This document shows positions 7,894 to 15,266 of a stretch of DNA of 22,268 nucleotides, one piece after another. The DNA is from a virus. The stretch lies in the IMG/VR virus record IMGVR_UViG_3300042884_000549, positions 1-22,268 of that record; one strand, given 5' to 3'. A program made the position numbers and the translations under genes. The notes beneath the pieces are model-generated. The model worked only from the letters and a program-made list of their open reading frames with translations, was not told where the DNA came from and did not search any database. Each line of letters starts with the position of its first letter. The stretch's first letter is position 1.

Positions 7894-10080
7894 ATGGCAA
7901 CAATAAATCCATTCTACCGATTTGAGATGCCGGAGGCGAATGCCGGGTTCTTCCCGGAGTGCAACCGAGTGAGTCAATTATTGAGCGACTTCTACGATGA
8001 GTTCAATGCGGTGATTTTCCAATTTCAGAATGTGGAATGGAAGTTTGCCAACAAATCACTCAAGGCACTCGTGGCGCAGTTTAATGCATCGCCATACTTC
8101 GCCAACATCGAGATTGAATATCCAAGTCCATTCCCGGCATTGACCGGGACTGACTACTTTGAAATCAAGATTTACAATCGCCAACTCAAGGCAACGATGC
8201 CGAGTCAAGTTCTGACAATCGGAGTCGATTCTGATGATGTTTTCGTTTATATGTACATCATCGAAAATGTCTCCGTGGTATCAATTACTGCCTCACTTGA
8301 TGTGCCATTCATCCGGGAGGAGCGAAAGGCATTGTCGGGTCTCAATATCGTTTCTGCAAATAACTCGGCATTTTTCGAGAAGCCATATTTCTTCGACTCC
8401 GCTGATGCATCGGCAGAGACATCACTCATCCGGGGTCAGAAATGGATAAACAATTCGACCTATTCATTCCCGACTCGGATGTCAACATCATCCCCGATGT
8501 CATTGGTGGCACAACCACCGATTCAAGCATTGAGCCGGGAGGCCATGGCGGTCATCGGATTGATGAATAAGGTGCTGAGTGCATCATGGAATGGGATGGA
8601 CTACAATGACATCTCTGATGCGTTCAATGCCATGGGTGACAATAATCAGTTCCCGGATGGATGGACAAGCATCAACTACGGAAACGCAACCGACCAACTT
8701 GAATTCACGATTCATAATGACAACGAGGTCATCAAGTATGTTGGGCAAATCACCTATGGCTCATTCCGGTTTCAGCGATTCATCGGGTTCGGTACTTATC
8801 CGGGAATCAACATCATCGATGTTGACCCATTGACAACATTCCCAATTGAGCCAACCGGAACGGCCTTGATTTATTTTGGGTTCTATTATGACCTCGACAT
8901 CGCTCAATTGGCAGAGCAATGCACCGAAATTAATGAGTCTTATCAGATGCCAATAAAGCCGGGCGATGAGTTGTCATTCATTGTCCCCATGGCACAAGCG
9001 AATGTCTTCGACTTGACCGAGGTCAATGTTGGCCTATTCACCGACACCGGGGTCTTCGTTCAGAAGGTAGGCGATGCCAATCTTGACATCGTTCAAACTG
9101 CTTGCACATCATTCACATTCATCATTTATCCATTGGCTCAGTACCTTGGATTCCCTCAGAATATCGGGTTCGGAATCGGTGATGCACCGACTGCACCGAA
9201 CACAATATTCACACCGGACATCACATTCGACCTTGGATATGGTGGAGATTGGCCGGGGACTCCTGAGGAATGGATGGATGCCATGGTTGCCGGATATCCG
9301 GCAGAGCAAGGTTCAATCACCTATGTTCAACTCGGTAGTGGTGAATTCGGTGACATTTACTCGGTCACATGGACATTGAATCAGACAATTGCTCCCGGTA
9401 AAATTGGCACATGGGGAGTCATGATTCCTCCATTGATGGATGCTCAAACATTCTTCGACACCGAATTTGGTCAACAATATGGGGAAGCATTCAATTGCTC
9501 ATTGTCGGTCTGCGAAAAGTTCTTGTCGGCCAATGTGACCATCCCGGCCAAACCATTCGGATGCTATCGATTCGGCCTCTACAATATCAACGCAGAGACC
9601 GAGGAGTACAATCTATATTCGCTTTCAAACTTGCTCCGACTCGATTGGAGCGATTGTTTCTCGACCATCCTTGAGTTCTACGGAAACGAGAATTCGGTCA
9701 ATCAAGGATTCTACTATGCATCCGGATGGAGGCATAGAATCCGACTTGGAATCAACGGAGGAGGAGCGAAACCAAAAATCGAGGAGAACATATACCGACA
9801 ATCGAATGGAGTCTTCAAAAGACCCTCAAACAAGTTGGATTTAACATTAGATTTGCACACGGATTTTCTCGATGAGCCAACGCAGAAAGCACTTGTCGAT
9901 GCCACACGGCATGACTTTCTGATTTGGAATGGCGAGAATATATTTGTGGAGGGAGACATCGATGTTGCCACCATCCAAGACTTCACCACGCAATCATCAT
10001 TTGAGAAATTGGCTCAAGTCAAGTTCTCGGTACTCGTTCAGAACTATCAACCGAACAACAATGCTTGTTTCAGTTGCTAA
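7894..10080 (+). CDS. Large tail structural protein
   Basis: This is a 728-aa protein three bases after the fibre gene, in the same operon. The composition is aromatic- and Asp/Asn-rich and beta-type throughout, without signal peptide or membrane segments. The C-terminal about 110 residues (from EENIYRQSNGVFKRPSNKL through DFLIWNGENIFVEGDIDVA) resemble the conserved end of large tail proteins of Bacteroidota phages and prophages. The last residues carry a Cys pair (ACFSC). The function is probably in the tail tip or fibre base. No enzymatic motif was recognised. Confidence 0.68.
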   Translation: MATINPFYRFEMPEANAGFFPECNRVSQLLSDFYDEFNAVIFQFQNVEWKFANKSLKALVAQFNASPYFANIEIEYPSPFPALTGTDYFEIKIYNRQLKATMPSQVLTIGVDSDDVFVYMYIIENVSVVSITASLDVPFIREERKALSGLNIVSANNSAFFEKPYFFDSADASAETSLIRGQKWINNSTYSFPTRMSTSSPMSLVAQPPIQALSREAMAVIGLMNKVLSASWNGMDYNDISDAFNAMGDNNQFPDGWTSINYGNATDQLEFTIHNDNEVIKYVGQITYGSFRFQRFIGFGTYPGINIIDVDPLTTFPIEPTGTALIYFGFYYDLDIAQLAEQCTEINESYQMPIKPGDELSFIVPMAQANVFDLTEVNVGLFTDTGVFVQKVGDANLDIVQTACTSFTFIIYPLAQYLGFPQNIGFGIGDAPTAPNTIFTPDITFDLGYGGDWPGTPEEWMDAMVAGYPAEQGSITYVQLGSGEFGDIYSVTWTLNQTIAPGKIGTWGVMIPPLMDAQTFFDTEFGQQYGEAFNCSLSVCEKFLSANVTIPAKPFGCYRFGLYNINAETEEYNLYSLSNLLRLDWSDCFSTILEFYGNENSVNQGFYYASGWRHRIRLGINGGGAKPKIEENIYRQSNGVFKRPSNKLDLTLDLHTDFLDEPTQKALVDATRHDFLIWNGENIFVEGDIDVATIQDFTTQSSFEKLAQVKFSVLVQNYQPNNNACFSC

Positions 10081-10095
10081 ACTTCGAAAATAATC

Positions 10096-10959
10096 ATGTC
10101 AATATATTCAATTACTTGTCCCGATGTTGGTTGCTACACCAATTTCCAATGTGACCCGGAGTTCCTCAATAAAGTTGTGGCAGTTGCCTACATCAAGAAG
10201 ACTGCCGGATTCGCAATCACCAATCAATCTGCCTCCGAATTGAAGGAGGATTTTCTCGGTCTATTCGCCAATGGCGATGGGTTCATCGTGTTCAACACAT
10301 CCGGTGAGAAACCAAGACCCGACACCGCCACAACGGCCGGAAGAGGGATGCAAACCACGAAGGCACTCGCCAAAACACATACCTTGAATTATACTGATAT
10401 GCAAGGCATAATAAAGGAAAATGTCGAGTGGTACAACTCCATCCTTTCGACCTCTCAGAATTACGATTTTTACTACTTCACTCCGGGTCGAGTTTGGGAT
10501 GCCTCAGGGAATTATGTGACCATCATCGGAGACCCGGTGATTGGTGCAGACCTCAACACATATCAGATGGCCGAGGTATCGGTGACATGGGTGAGTAAGG
10601 CCAATCCTCTCCCTTTCGCCATGGACACCGACACATTCCTTGAGGGTCTTTATTGGGTGATTGGTTCAACTACTCCAGCAGATGAATCATGGAATTGGGT
10701 TCTCGACACTTGTACTGCCAAGACATCCACAATCACCGCAGACCTCAATGTAGTCATTGCCGGAGTTGACCCAACATTCTCGGTGAACATCATCAGCGGT
10801 GACCTTGTCGGAAGTGTAGAAATCGATGCCGAAAGTGGTGCGCTCACCTTGACTCCATCCAACAATGGAACAATGGTTTTCGTGATTACTGCGACCACAA
10901 CATCCGGTTGCGTTATCGGTCAGCAAGAGGTGACTGCGGTAGTTACGAACTGCGATTAA
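10096..10959 (+). CDS. Tail-tube-like or appendage protein with C-terminal Ig-like domain
   Basis: This is a 287-aa protein. The N-terminal about 200 residues contain a motif also seen, to my recollection, in Bacteroidota phage structural proteins (TAGRGMQTTKALAKTHTLNY at about 79-98). The C-terminal about 80 residues (IAGVDPTFSVNIISGDLVGS onward) have the alternating hydrophobic/polar pattern and terminal Gly-Cys of phage Ig-like domains, which decorate tail tubes and capsids. Cysteines near both ends suggest a secreted-type or disulfide-stabilised fold. I cannot decide between a major tail protein and a tail appendage: the usual tail-tube position is before the chaperone, and this gene is not there. 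Confidence 0.6.
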   Translation: MSIYSITCPDVGCYTNFQCDPEFLNKVVAVAYIKKTAGFAITNQSASELKEDFLGLFANGDGFIVFNTSGEKPRPDTATTAGRGMQTTKALAKTHTLNYTDMQGIIKENVEWYNSILSTSQNYDFYYFTPGRVWDASGNYVTIIGDPVIGADLNTYQMAEVSVTWVSKANPLPFAMDTDTFLEGLYWVIGSTTPADESWNWVLDTCTAKTSTITADLNVVIAGVDPTFSVNIISGDLVGSVEIDAESGALTLTPSNNGTMVFVITATTTSGCVIGQQEVTAVVTNCD

Positions 10960-10973
10960 GTTTTAGTTTTTTT

Positions 10974-10981
10974 TAGGTTTG
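10974..10981 (+). promoter_or_regulatory. -7 box directly before the portal-like gene
   Basis: TAGGTTTG is an exact TAnnTTTG match within the 27-nt gap. It ends only 5 nt before the ATG at 10987, so the transcript would be leaderless or nearly so. No -33 element is visible. A chance match cannot be excluded. Confidence 0.35.
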
Positions 10982-10986
10982 AAACA

Positions 10987-12795
10987 ATGGAGCAAGTAGT
11001 CGGGGCAATTTATAAAGCACTCATGGATGATGAAATCCGTGAAGGTCGGACTGAGTACATCCGGGAGGCAAGGCGCAAGGCCGAGCAACTCGAATGGCAT
11101 TTCGAGGATAAATACCCCGACAAACTTCTCCATGCTCAACATCCATCCGAGGAGGAGTGGATGAAGCAGTACCGGAGGCATCGGTGGCAACCACCGACCA
11201 AAACATCCACCGGGAGAGTTTACAATTTCCTCCAAAAAATTCAACAAGCGGATGACTTCAAAATCCGATGGGAGACCGACTACACCAAGACCGGAATCGC
11301 TGAGAAGGTAGGCAACATCGACAACACATTGAAGAAGTATGTGACCGATGGAATGCCTCGCATCCCGAACTTAGAGACATGGTTGTTCAATGTATTTCTC
11401 AAGACATTCCTCCAAGATGCCAACGCAATTGTGGCCGTTCTGCCACGATTGGATGCGTTCATCGAGAATCCAAAGGAGACAACAACTCTCGATTGGAACA
11501 AACCATTTCCGCAGACATTTGAGTCGGATGACTTGATTTATGAGGATGATGAATTTGTCATCGTTGAAGTCGAGGAATGGAAGGATGAGAATCGCAGAGA
11601 ATGGTGTCAGTATCTCGCCATCACTCAGTTCGGATTGATGCTCTTTCGCCAAGTCAAGGAGATGCGTGAGATTGACCCTTTCGAAGTCTACTTCATGCCA
11701 TTCGATTTTCCTCGCATCCCGGTCATCAAGGTCGGAAATACAATATACGAGGAGGAGGATGGTCATCTGATTTACGATTCAGTTCTCGCTCCGTGTCTTC
11801 CGGCATGGAATGAGGTCTTGTACCGCACCGATGACTTGAACATCCTCTACGCAGTCCATGCACTCCCTCAAAAATGGGCATTGAAACTCTCCCCATGCAA
11901 GACTTGCAATGGCACGGGCGAGGCATACAATCACAAGCACGAGAAGGTATCTTGCGGAAAATGTAGTGGTTCAGGGAGAGCATCGAGCAGTCCATTCGGA
12001 CTGATGGAAATCAACATCGACCGGGTCTCTGCCATCAATCCGAATCCAACGATTCCACCGATTCCTCCGGCCGGATATATCGAGAGACCGACCGATGCGG
12101 TCAAATTGTTCCAAGAGGACATCGTGTACAAGGAGTTCCAAGGACTCAAGGCAATCGGTCTCGAAATCCTTGGACAAATACCGAGCAATCAATCCGGGAT
12201 TGCCAAAGAATATGACCGGAAGGAACTGAATACATTCTGCTTTTCGGTATGCGTTCACCTCGCTGATGTTTACGAGCGAACTTGTTTTCACATCATAGGT
12301 CAGCGGTACAAATCACTATTTGAATCCGGGTTGATGACCGAGGAGAATGTGATGTCTGCTCTGCCGAAGGTGACCATCCCGACAGACTTCGATGTGCTGA
12401 CATCATCGGCCATCTCTGCCATGCTCTCAGAGGCTCGGAAATCGGCCTACAATCCCATCATTGTGAATGGCCTTGAGTCAGACTATGTCGAGAAGTTGTA
12501 TGGCGAGAACTCGCCTCAGAAATACTTTTTGAAGGTCAACAATGCACTCGACCCTCTGCCATTCAGAACCACGGATGAGAAAATCATGTTGGTGGCTCAG
12601 GGAGGATGCACAAAGAGAGATTTCGTATTGTCGAGCAATCTTACATCTTTCATTGTTCAATTGACCGAGGAAGACCCCATGTGGGTCAAGAAATCACTCG
12701 ATGAGCAACGAGCAGATGTGAATGCCATGGCCGATGCGAAGTTGGCCGAAATCAATTCCGGCCTTGTGCCATTGATGGATTCCGGGATGGCTTAA
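10987..12795 (+). CDS. Portal-like protein with DnaJ-type zinc motif
   Basis: This is a 602-aa protein. A CxxCxGxG pair (C304/C307 in CKTCNGTG and C323/C326 in CGKCSGSG) would bind one zinc. The segment GQIPSNQSGIAKEYDRKELN, followed by a long helical region, resembles the part of portal proteins of Bacteroidota phages that carries QSGIAKExDR. The N-terminal 100 residues are highly charged and helical. Portal proteins form the dodecameric ring through which DNA enters and leaves the head. The call rests on recollection of the family and on the nearby MuF gene; a head or connector protein of another kind is the alternative. The end overlaps the convergent methyltransferase gene by four bases, with no terminator between them. 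Confidence 0.7.
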   Translation: MEQVVGAIYKALMDDEIREGRTEYIREARRKAEQLEWHFEDKYPDKLLHAQHPSEEEWMKQYRRHRWQPPTKTSTGRVYNFLQKIQQADDFKIRWETDYTKTGIAEKVGNIDNTLKKYVTDGMPRIPNLETWLFNVFLKTFLQDANAIVAVLPRLDAFIENPKETTTLDWNKPFPQTFESDDLIYEDDEFVIVEVEEWKDENRREWCQYLAITQFGLMLFRQVKEMREIDPFEVYFMPFDFPRIPVIKVGNTIYEEEDGHLIYDSVLAPCLPAWNEVLYRTDDLNILYAVHALPQKWALKLSPCKTCNGTGEAYNHKHEKVSCGKCSGSGRASSSPFGLMEINIDRVSAINPNPTIPPIPPAGYIERPTDAVKLFQEDIVYKEFQGLKAIGLEILGQIPSNQSGIAKEYDRKELNTFCFSVCVHLADVYERTCFHIIGQRYKSLFESGLMTEENVMSALPKVTIPTDFDVLTSSAISAMLSEARKSAYNPIIVNGLESDYVEKLYGENSPQKYFLKVNNALDPLPFRTTDEKIMLVAQGGCTKRDFVLSSNLTSFIVQLTEEDPMWVKKSLDEQRADVNAMADAKLAEINSGLVPLMDSGMA

Positions 12796-13667
12796 ATCTT
12801 CCAAAAAGAGAAGATGTGTTCAATCACCGGCAGAGTCCATCCATCTCCGAGAAGAGATGCGGTATCTCTGCGTGATATTGAGTCGCAATAATTATCAGGG
12901 AATCCTTGCAGTCGGCACATCTCAATCTTGCTCAATGTGCGGAGCAGACCATTCGGTTGAATTACCACCGGACAAATTGATTTTTCAGACCTTTTTCTAA
13001 GATAGTTCTGCGAAATTTCTGAATCATTGTCAGCATAAAAAGTGTCACGATATCTCTCACAAAGAGCTGTCGATTTTTCCCGGTCAGCACTCCCGGATTC
13101 CAATATTGATGCGAATGTGATTCCTCGGTCAATTGGTTGAGGGATGTCAACTTCCTCATCAAACAAGGTCTTTTTTGTTCTGATGTTTGTCCAATAATAT
13201 CGGTCACGCATCTGAGCGGTCAACAAAGATGAATTGATTCGCACCGGGTAAACTCCCAATTCACGAGACATGACTCCAATGTCATTGACATCGGCAGAAC
13301 CGACATTCTCTTGCATGAACTTTACATTCGGATTGAAACTGCGACAATGCTCAAGGATTTCGATGAATGTAAAAAACAAAGAACTCTTGTCTCCTTGAAC
13401 CCCGGTTCTTTTACCAGCAACTGAAAGGTCTTGACAAGGACTGCCCGAAAGAATCAAATCAATAGATGACCAATCGATTTCCCATGACTTCCATTGAGTC
13501 ACATCTCCCACTTGAATGGTGTCGGGATAGTGATGTTGAGTCAGTTTGATTGCTGATTTCTTGATTTCTGATGAGTAATATTTGCCGACCGAAAATCCGC
13601 AATTCTCAAGAGCCAATCTCCCGGTGTTCATGCCATTGAAAAGGCTCACTACATTAATTTGTTTCAT
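12792..13667 (-). CDS. DNMT3-like C5-cytosine DNA methyltransferase
   Basis: This 291-aa enzyme transfers methyl from AdoMet to cytosine C5. The motifs are in order: AdoMet site VVSLFNGMNTGRLALE (6-21), catalytic GSPCQDLS with C78, ENV (120-122), QMRDR (152-156), MCRLQGFPDNY (250-260) and LLGDGWTLPVIEHIF (272-286). SLF-GM-TG, GSPCxDLS, the LFFxFxxILEHCR helix and LLGxxWxxPVIxHxF resemble animal DNMT3 more than typical bacterial Dcm/M.HhaI types. The segment available for target recognition between QMRDR and MCRLQG is short (about 90 residues). The ATG at 13667 is chosen because the upstream extension is basic noise crossing a terminator. No restriction enzyme is adjacent, so self-protection or regulation is likelier than a complete R-M system. 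Confidence 0.95.
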   Translation of the reverse strand: MKQINVVSLFNGMNTGRLALENCGFSVGKYYSSEIKKSAIKLTQHHYPDTIQVGDVTQWKSWEIDWSSIDLILSGSPCQDLSVAGKRTGVQGDKSSLFFTFIEILEHCRSFNPNVKFMQENVGSADVNDIGVMSRELGVYPVRINSSLLTAQMRDRYYWTNIRTKKTLFDEEVDIPQPIDRGITFASILESGSADREKSTALCERYRDTFYADNDSEISQNYLRKRSEKSICPVVIQPNGLLRTLSKIEMCRLQGFPDNYCDSISRRDTASLLGDGWTLPVIEHIFSFWKI

Positions 13668-13672
13668 AATAG

Positions 13673-13695
13673 TAAAAACCCGGACTTGCCGGGTT
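13673..13695 (-). terminator. Intrinsic terminator / attenuator ahead of the methyltransferase
   Basis: The perfect 7-bp stem AACCCGG/CCGGGTT (13677-13683 with 13689-13695) and its 5-nt loop are followed on the minus strand by TTTTT. It lies after the 174-aa gene and ends 5 nt before the methyltransferase ATG. No promoter is visible between the hairpin and that ATG, so the methyltransferase appears to depend on read-through. Confidence 0.75.
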
Positions 13696-13714
13696 CGTTT
13701 CGAGTTGGTGATTC

Positions 13715-14239
13715 TTATTTGATGAGGTAGCGGTAGTGAGGTCTCACGATTTCTCCCTCTGCGATGATGGTGAATGCTCTCACTTTTTTGATGCCATCGG
13801 TGATGGTGCATTCGAAATTCACTCCTTGAAACCCGGAGGTCACCTCGATTGACTCGATGTTCAGTTCCTTTGCCTCTACACGAGCAGACAATTTCTCGAT
13901 GCTCTGAATGTAGTGCCTTTCCGCATTCTGAATTTGATTTGCAACATATCCATCCCGGCCTTGGCGAATGATTTGTCCGGATTTTACATTCATTTGAGAA
14001 TATGTTTTTGCATGGTATGTGTTGTAGAAATTTTTCGGGAATTTGAGATAAGTTTCTCCGGTGTAGTATTGTCCAACTTCCGGCTCAATGCCGAAGAACG
14101 CACACCATTTCTCAAGAGGCCATTTACTGATTTCATATGCACGAGTGAATTCTCTTTCTGCGAATGCTTGAGTTTTTGCGATGAATGCTGATTTGAATTC
14201 GGCAGTCTGAGCGAGGAGGATGTTTGTGAGAGTTGTCAT
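13715..14239 (-). CDS. Conserved phage protein of unknown function
   Basis: This is a 174-aa protein that I do not assign to a function. Residues 1-60 are helical (TAEFKSAFIAKTQAFAEREF). The middle (QIQNAERHYIQSIEKLSARV) is a long amphipathic helix. The C-terminal third looks like a small beta-sheet ending in PHYRYLIK. I recall similar proteins in other phage and plasmid genomes, without an established role. It is the first gene after a strong minus-strand promoter and has a motif-A leader, and the attenuator behind it would make it the main product of this transcript. The ATG at 14239 directly follows the leader and is well supported. Confidence 0.85.
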   Translation of the reverse strand: MTTLTNILLAQTAEFKSAFIAKTQAFAEREFTRAYEISKWPLEKWCAFFGIEPEVGQYYTGETYLKFPKNFYNTYHAKTYSQMNVKSGQIIRQGRDGYVANQIQNAERHYIQSIEKLSARVEAKELNIESIEVTSGFQGVNFECTITDGIKKVRAFTIIAEGEIVRPHYRYLIK

Positions 14240-14262
14240 GTCTTTTTTTATTGGTTAGTGTT
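14237..14262 (-). repeat. Leader motif A, copy 1
   Basis: Read on the minus strand, CACTAACCAAT is followed by an A-run and GACATG, ending in the start codon of the 174-aa gene. The same CTAACCAA block plus A-rich spacer occurs before the genes starting at 17722, 21226 and 21398. It is probably a translation-initiation or regulatory element. Confidence 0.6.
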
Positions 14263-14272
14263 AAAACTTATG

Positions 14273-14304
14273 CAAGTATAGGGTGCGTTTCTGAATCTGC
14301 AAAA
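14273..14304 (-). promoter_or_regulatory. Minus-strand promoter, family member 1
   Basis: The minus strand has TTTTG (14304-14300), exactly 19 nt, then TATACTTG (14280-14273). The second element is one mismatch from TAnnTTTG. The spacer begins CAGATTC, as in the two other copies (17744-17776 and 21428-21460). It drives the 174-aa gene. Confidence 0.75.
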
Positions 14305-14306
14305 TA

Positions 14307-14687
14307 TCAGATGAAAAAAGTTGAAAAAATTTTATTGGTCACCTCTTCTGCGAATGTAACTATCTCTTCCTCAAGCGATAAATCATAATCATGCAACAAC
14401 AAGGACAAATGAACTGACTCATGCATGATGGCAGAAACATCTCGGAAATCGCCATGCATCCGGAATCGATTCAGAAACATGAATGGCAAATCACCGGGAA
14501 TAGGTGATACATTGACCCATCCCCAAATGTAAACTCCCTGAGTCCCCGGTGTAGTCGATTCGGGATGGTCTTCGCATTCAACCAATGACAATCCATGCAT
14601 TTCATCAATTTCGAAATGGCGAAAGATGTCGCAACTACAATCGCCAAGAATCAATTGCCAAGATTCAAATCGATAGACATCAATCAT
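14307..14687 (-). CDS. Small HExxH metallopeptidase-like protein
   Basis: This is a 126-aa protein with a zincin signature HESVH at residues 89-93, inside a predicted helix. It is followed by an acidic helix EEEIVTFAEEV (107-116) that could supply the third zinc ligand. Two upstream in-frame ATGs exist (14738, 14720), but the ATG at 14687 lies one base after the stop of the nuclease gene, which is the usual coupled spacing here. No signal peptide is seen, so it probably acts in the cytoplasm. Phage peptidases of this size include ImmA-like (M78) proteins that cleave repressors, but the rest of the sequence does not establish that family. Substrate unknown. Confidence 0.72.
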   Translation of the reverse strand: MIDVYRFESWQLILGDCSCDIFRHFEIDEMHGLSLVECEDHPESTTPGTQGVYIWGWVNVSPIPGDLPFMFLNRFRMHGDFRDVSAIMHESVHLSLLLHDYDLSLEEEIVTFAEEVTNKIFSTFFI

Positions 14688-14688
14688 G

Positions 14689-15186
14689 TCAATACTTCGA
14701 TGCCGAAAAAAAATCTCCATCGGCACGGAGGAATGCATTTAGTCTATTCGCTATCCCTCCATTGGCAGAGAATTGAGTTGGTGTTCGCTCCGTCTTGAAC
14801 TCGGCCACGAACTTTCCCTCTGAATCGGTGAGTTGGAAGAAGAGCAATTGCCGGGAAAGCATCAGATTCACGATGAGGAAGAATGGGACTTCGTGAATGG
14901 CCGACAATTTCGAGGCATGGTCGAGTTTGTGATACGAGATGAGATATCCTCCGGATTTGCGGATGTACTCAAGAGTCAGAGGAACATTACCGGCATTCTC
15001 TCGTGACTTGACCTCTGCCAAGGCAATCAAGGTATTTCGGCCATCGACCTCTCGACCAAGGAGGAGGTCTGCCTTGTTCCATTCACCTGATGTGCGGAGG
15101 ATGGTATATCCTCGTGATTCGAGGATGCGTTGAACTCTCGCCTCCTCATGGAGAAACCGAGGCACATTGTCATAAATAAATTCCAT
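14689..15186 (-). CDS. PD-(D/E)XK-fold nuclease-like protein
   Basis: This is a 165-aa protein. The motif set fits a PD-(D/E)XK nuclease core: helix E14-E15, then D40 in KADLLLG, then E58-x-K60 in LIALAEVKSR, followed by a helix with KSGGYLISYHK. Such cores cut DNA in resolvases, restriction enzymes and recombination nucleases. The C-terminal half continues with a hydrophobic strand (PFFLIVNLML) and an unusual end. An ATG at 15288 is in frame, but the ATG at 15186 is preferred because it has the motif-B leader and a promoter-like sequence upstream. The methyltransferase lies in the same island, so a protection/attack pair is conceivable, but two genes and an attenuator separate them. The target is unknown. 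Confidence 0.75.
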   Translation of the reverse strand: MEFIYDNVPRFLHEEARVQRILESRGYTILRTSGEWNKADLLLGREVDGRNTLIALAEVKSRENAGNVPLTLEYIRKSGGYLISYHKLDHASKLSAIHEVPFFLIVNLMLSRQLLFFQLTDSEGKFVAEFKTERTPTQFSANGGIANRLNAFLRADGDFFSASKY

Positions 15187-15196
15187 TTTTTGAGAT
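15184..15196 (-). repeat. Leader motif B, copy at the nuclease gene
   Basis: The minus-strand sequence ATCTCAAAAAATG ends in the start codon. The same CTC-A5/6 leader recurs at 20695, 20942 and, without a gene, at 20170-20185. Confidence 0.5.
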
Positions 15197-15207
15197 GTTT
15201 TAACTGC

Positions 15208-15238
15208 TAAAAATAGCACCGAAATCGCAGAATGACAA
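15208..15238 (-). promoter_or_regulatory. Possible promoter of the nuclease-peptidase pair
   Basis: Minus-strand TTG (15238-15236), a 20-nt spacer, then TATTTTTA (15215-15208), one mismatch from TAnnTTTG. It lies 22 nt before the ATG at 15186. Confidence 0.45.
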
Positions 15239-15253
15239 GTCAAATTCATGGTG

Positions 15254-15261
15254 TAAATTTG
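15254..15261 (+). promoter_or_regulatory. -7 box directly before the MuF gene
   Basis: TAAATTTG is an exact TAnnTTTG match ending 5 nt before the ATG at 15267, the same close spacing as at the portal-like gene. It is divergent from the nuclease promoter. No -33 box is visible. Confidence 0.4.
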
Positions 15262-15266
15262 TGACC

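Noticed and set aside
10928-10974. Terminator before the portal-like gene
   Set aside because: Only a weak 6-bp stem with a wobble pair, and the T-rich stretch starts too far from it.
12780-12800. Terminator between the convergent portal-like and methyltransferase genes
   Set aside because: The genes overlap by four bases and no hairpin with T-run is visible there.
13668-13811. N-terminal extension of the methyltransferase
   Set aside because: It is His/Arg-rich noise that crosses the terminator hairpin and the end of the upstream gene; AdoMet motif I begins five residues after the ATG at 13667.
12792-15186. Complete restriction-modification system in island I
   Set aside because: A methyltransferase and a PD-(D/E)XK-like nuclease are present, but two genes and an attenuator separate them and nothing shows a shared target.
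15261-15266. GTG start two codons upstream of the MuF ATG
   Set aside because: It overlaps the -7 box; the ATG at 15267 gives the natural N-terminus MADPLDAL.
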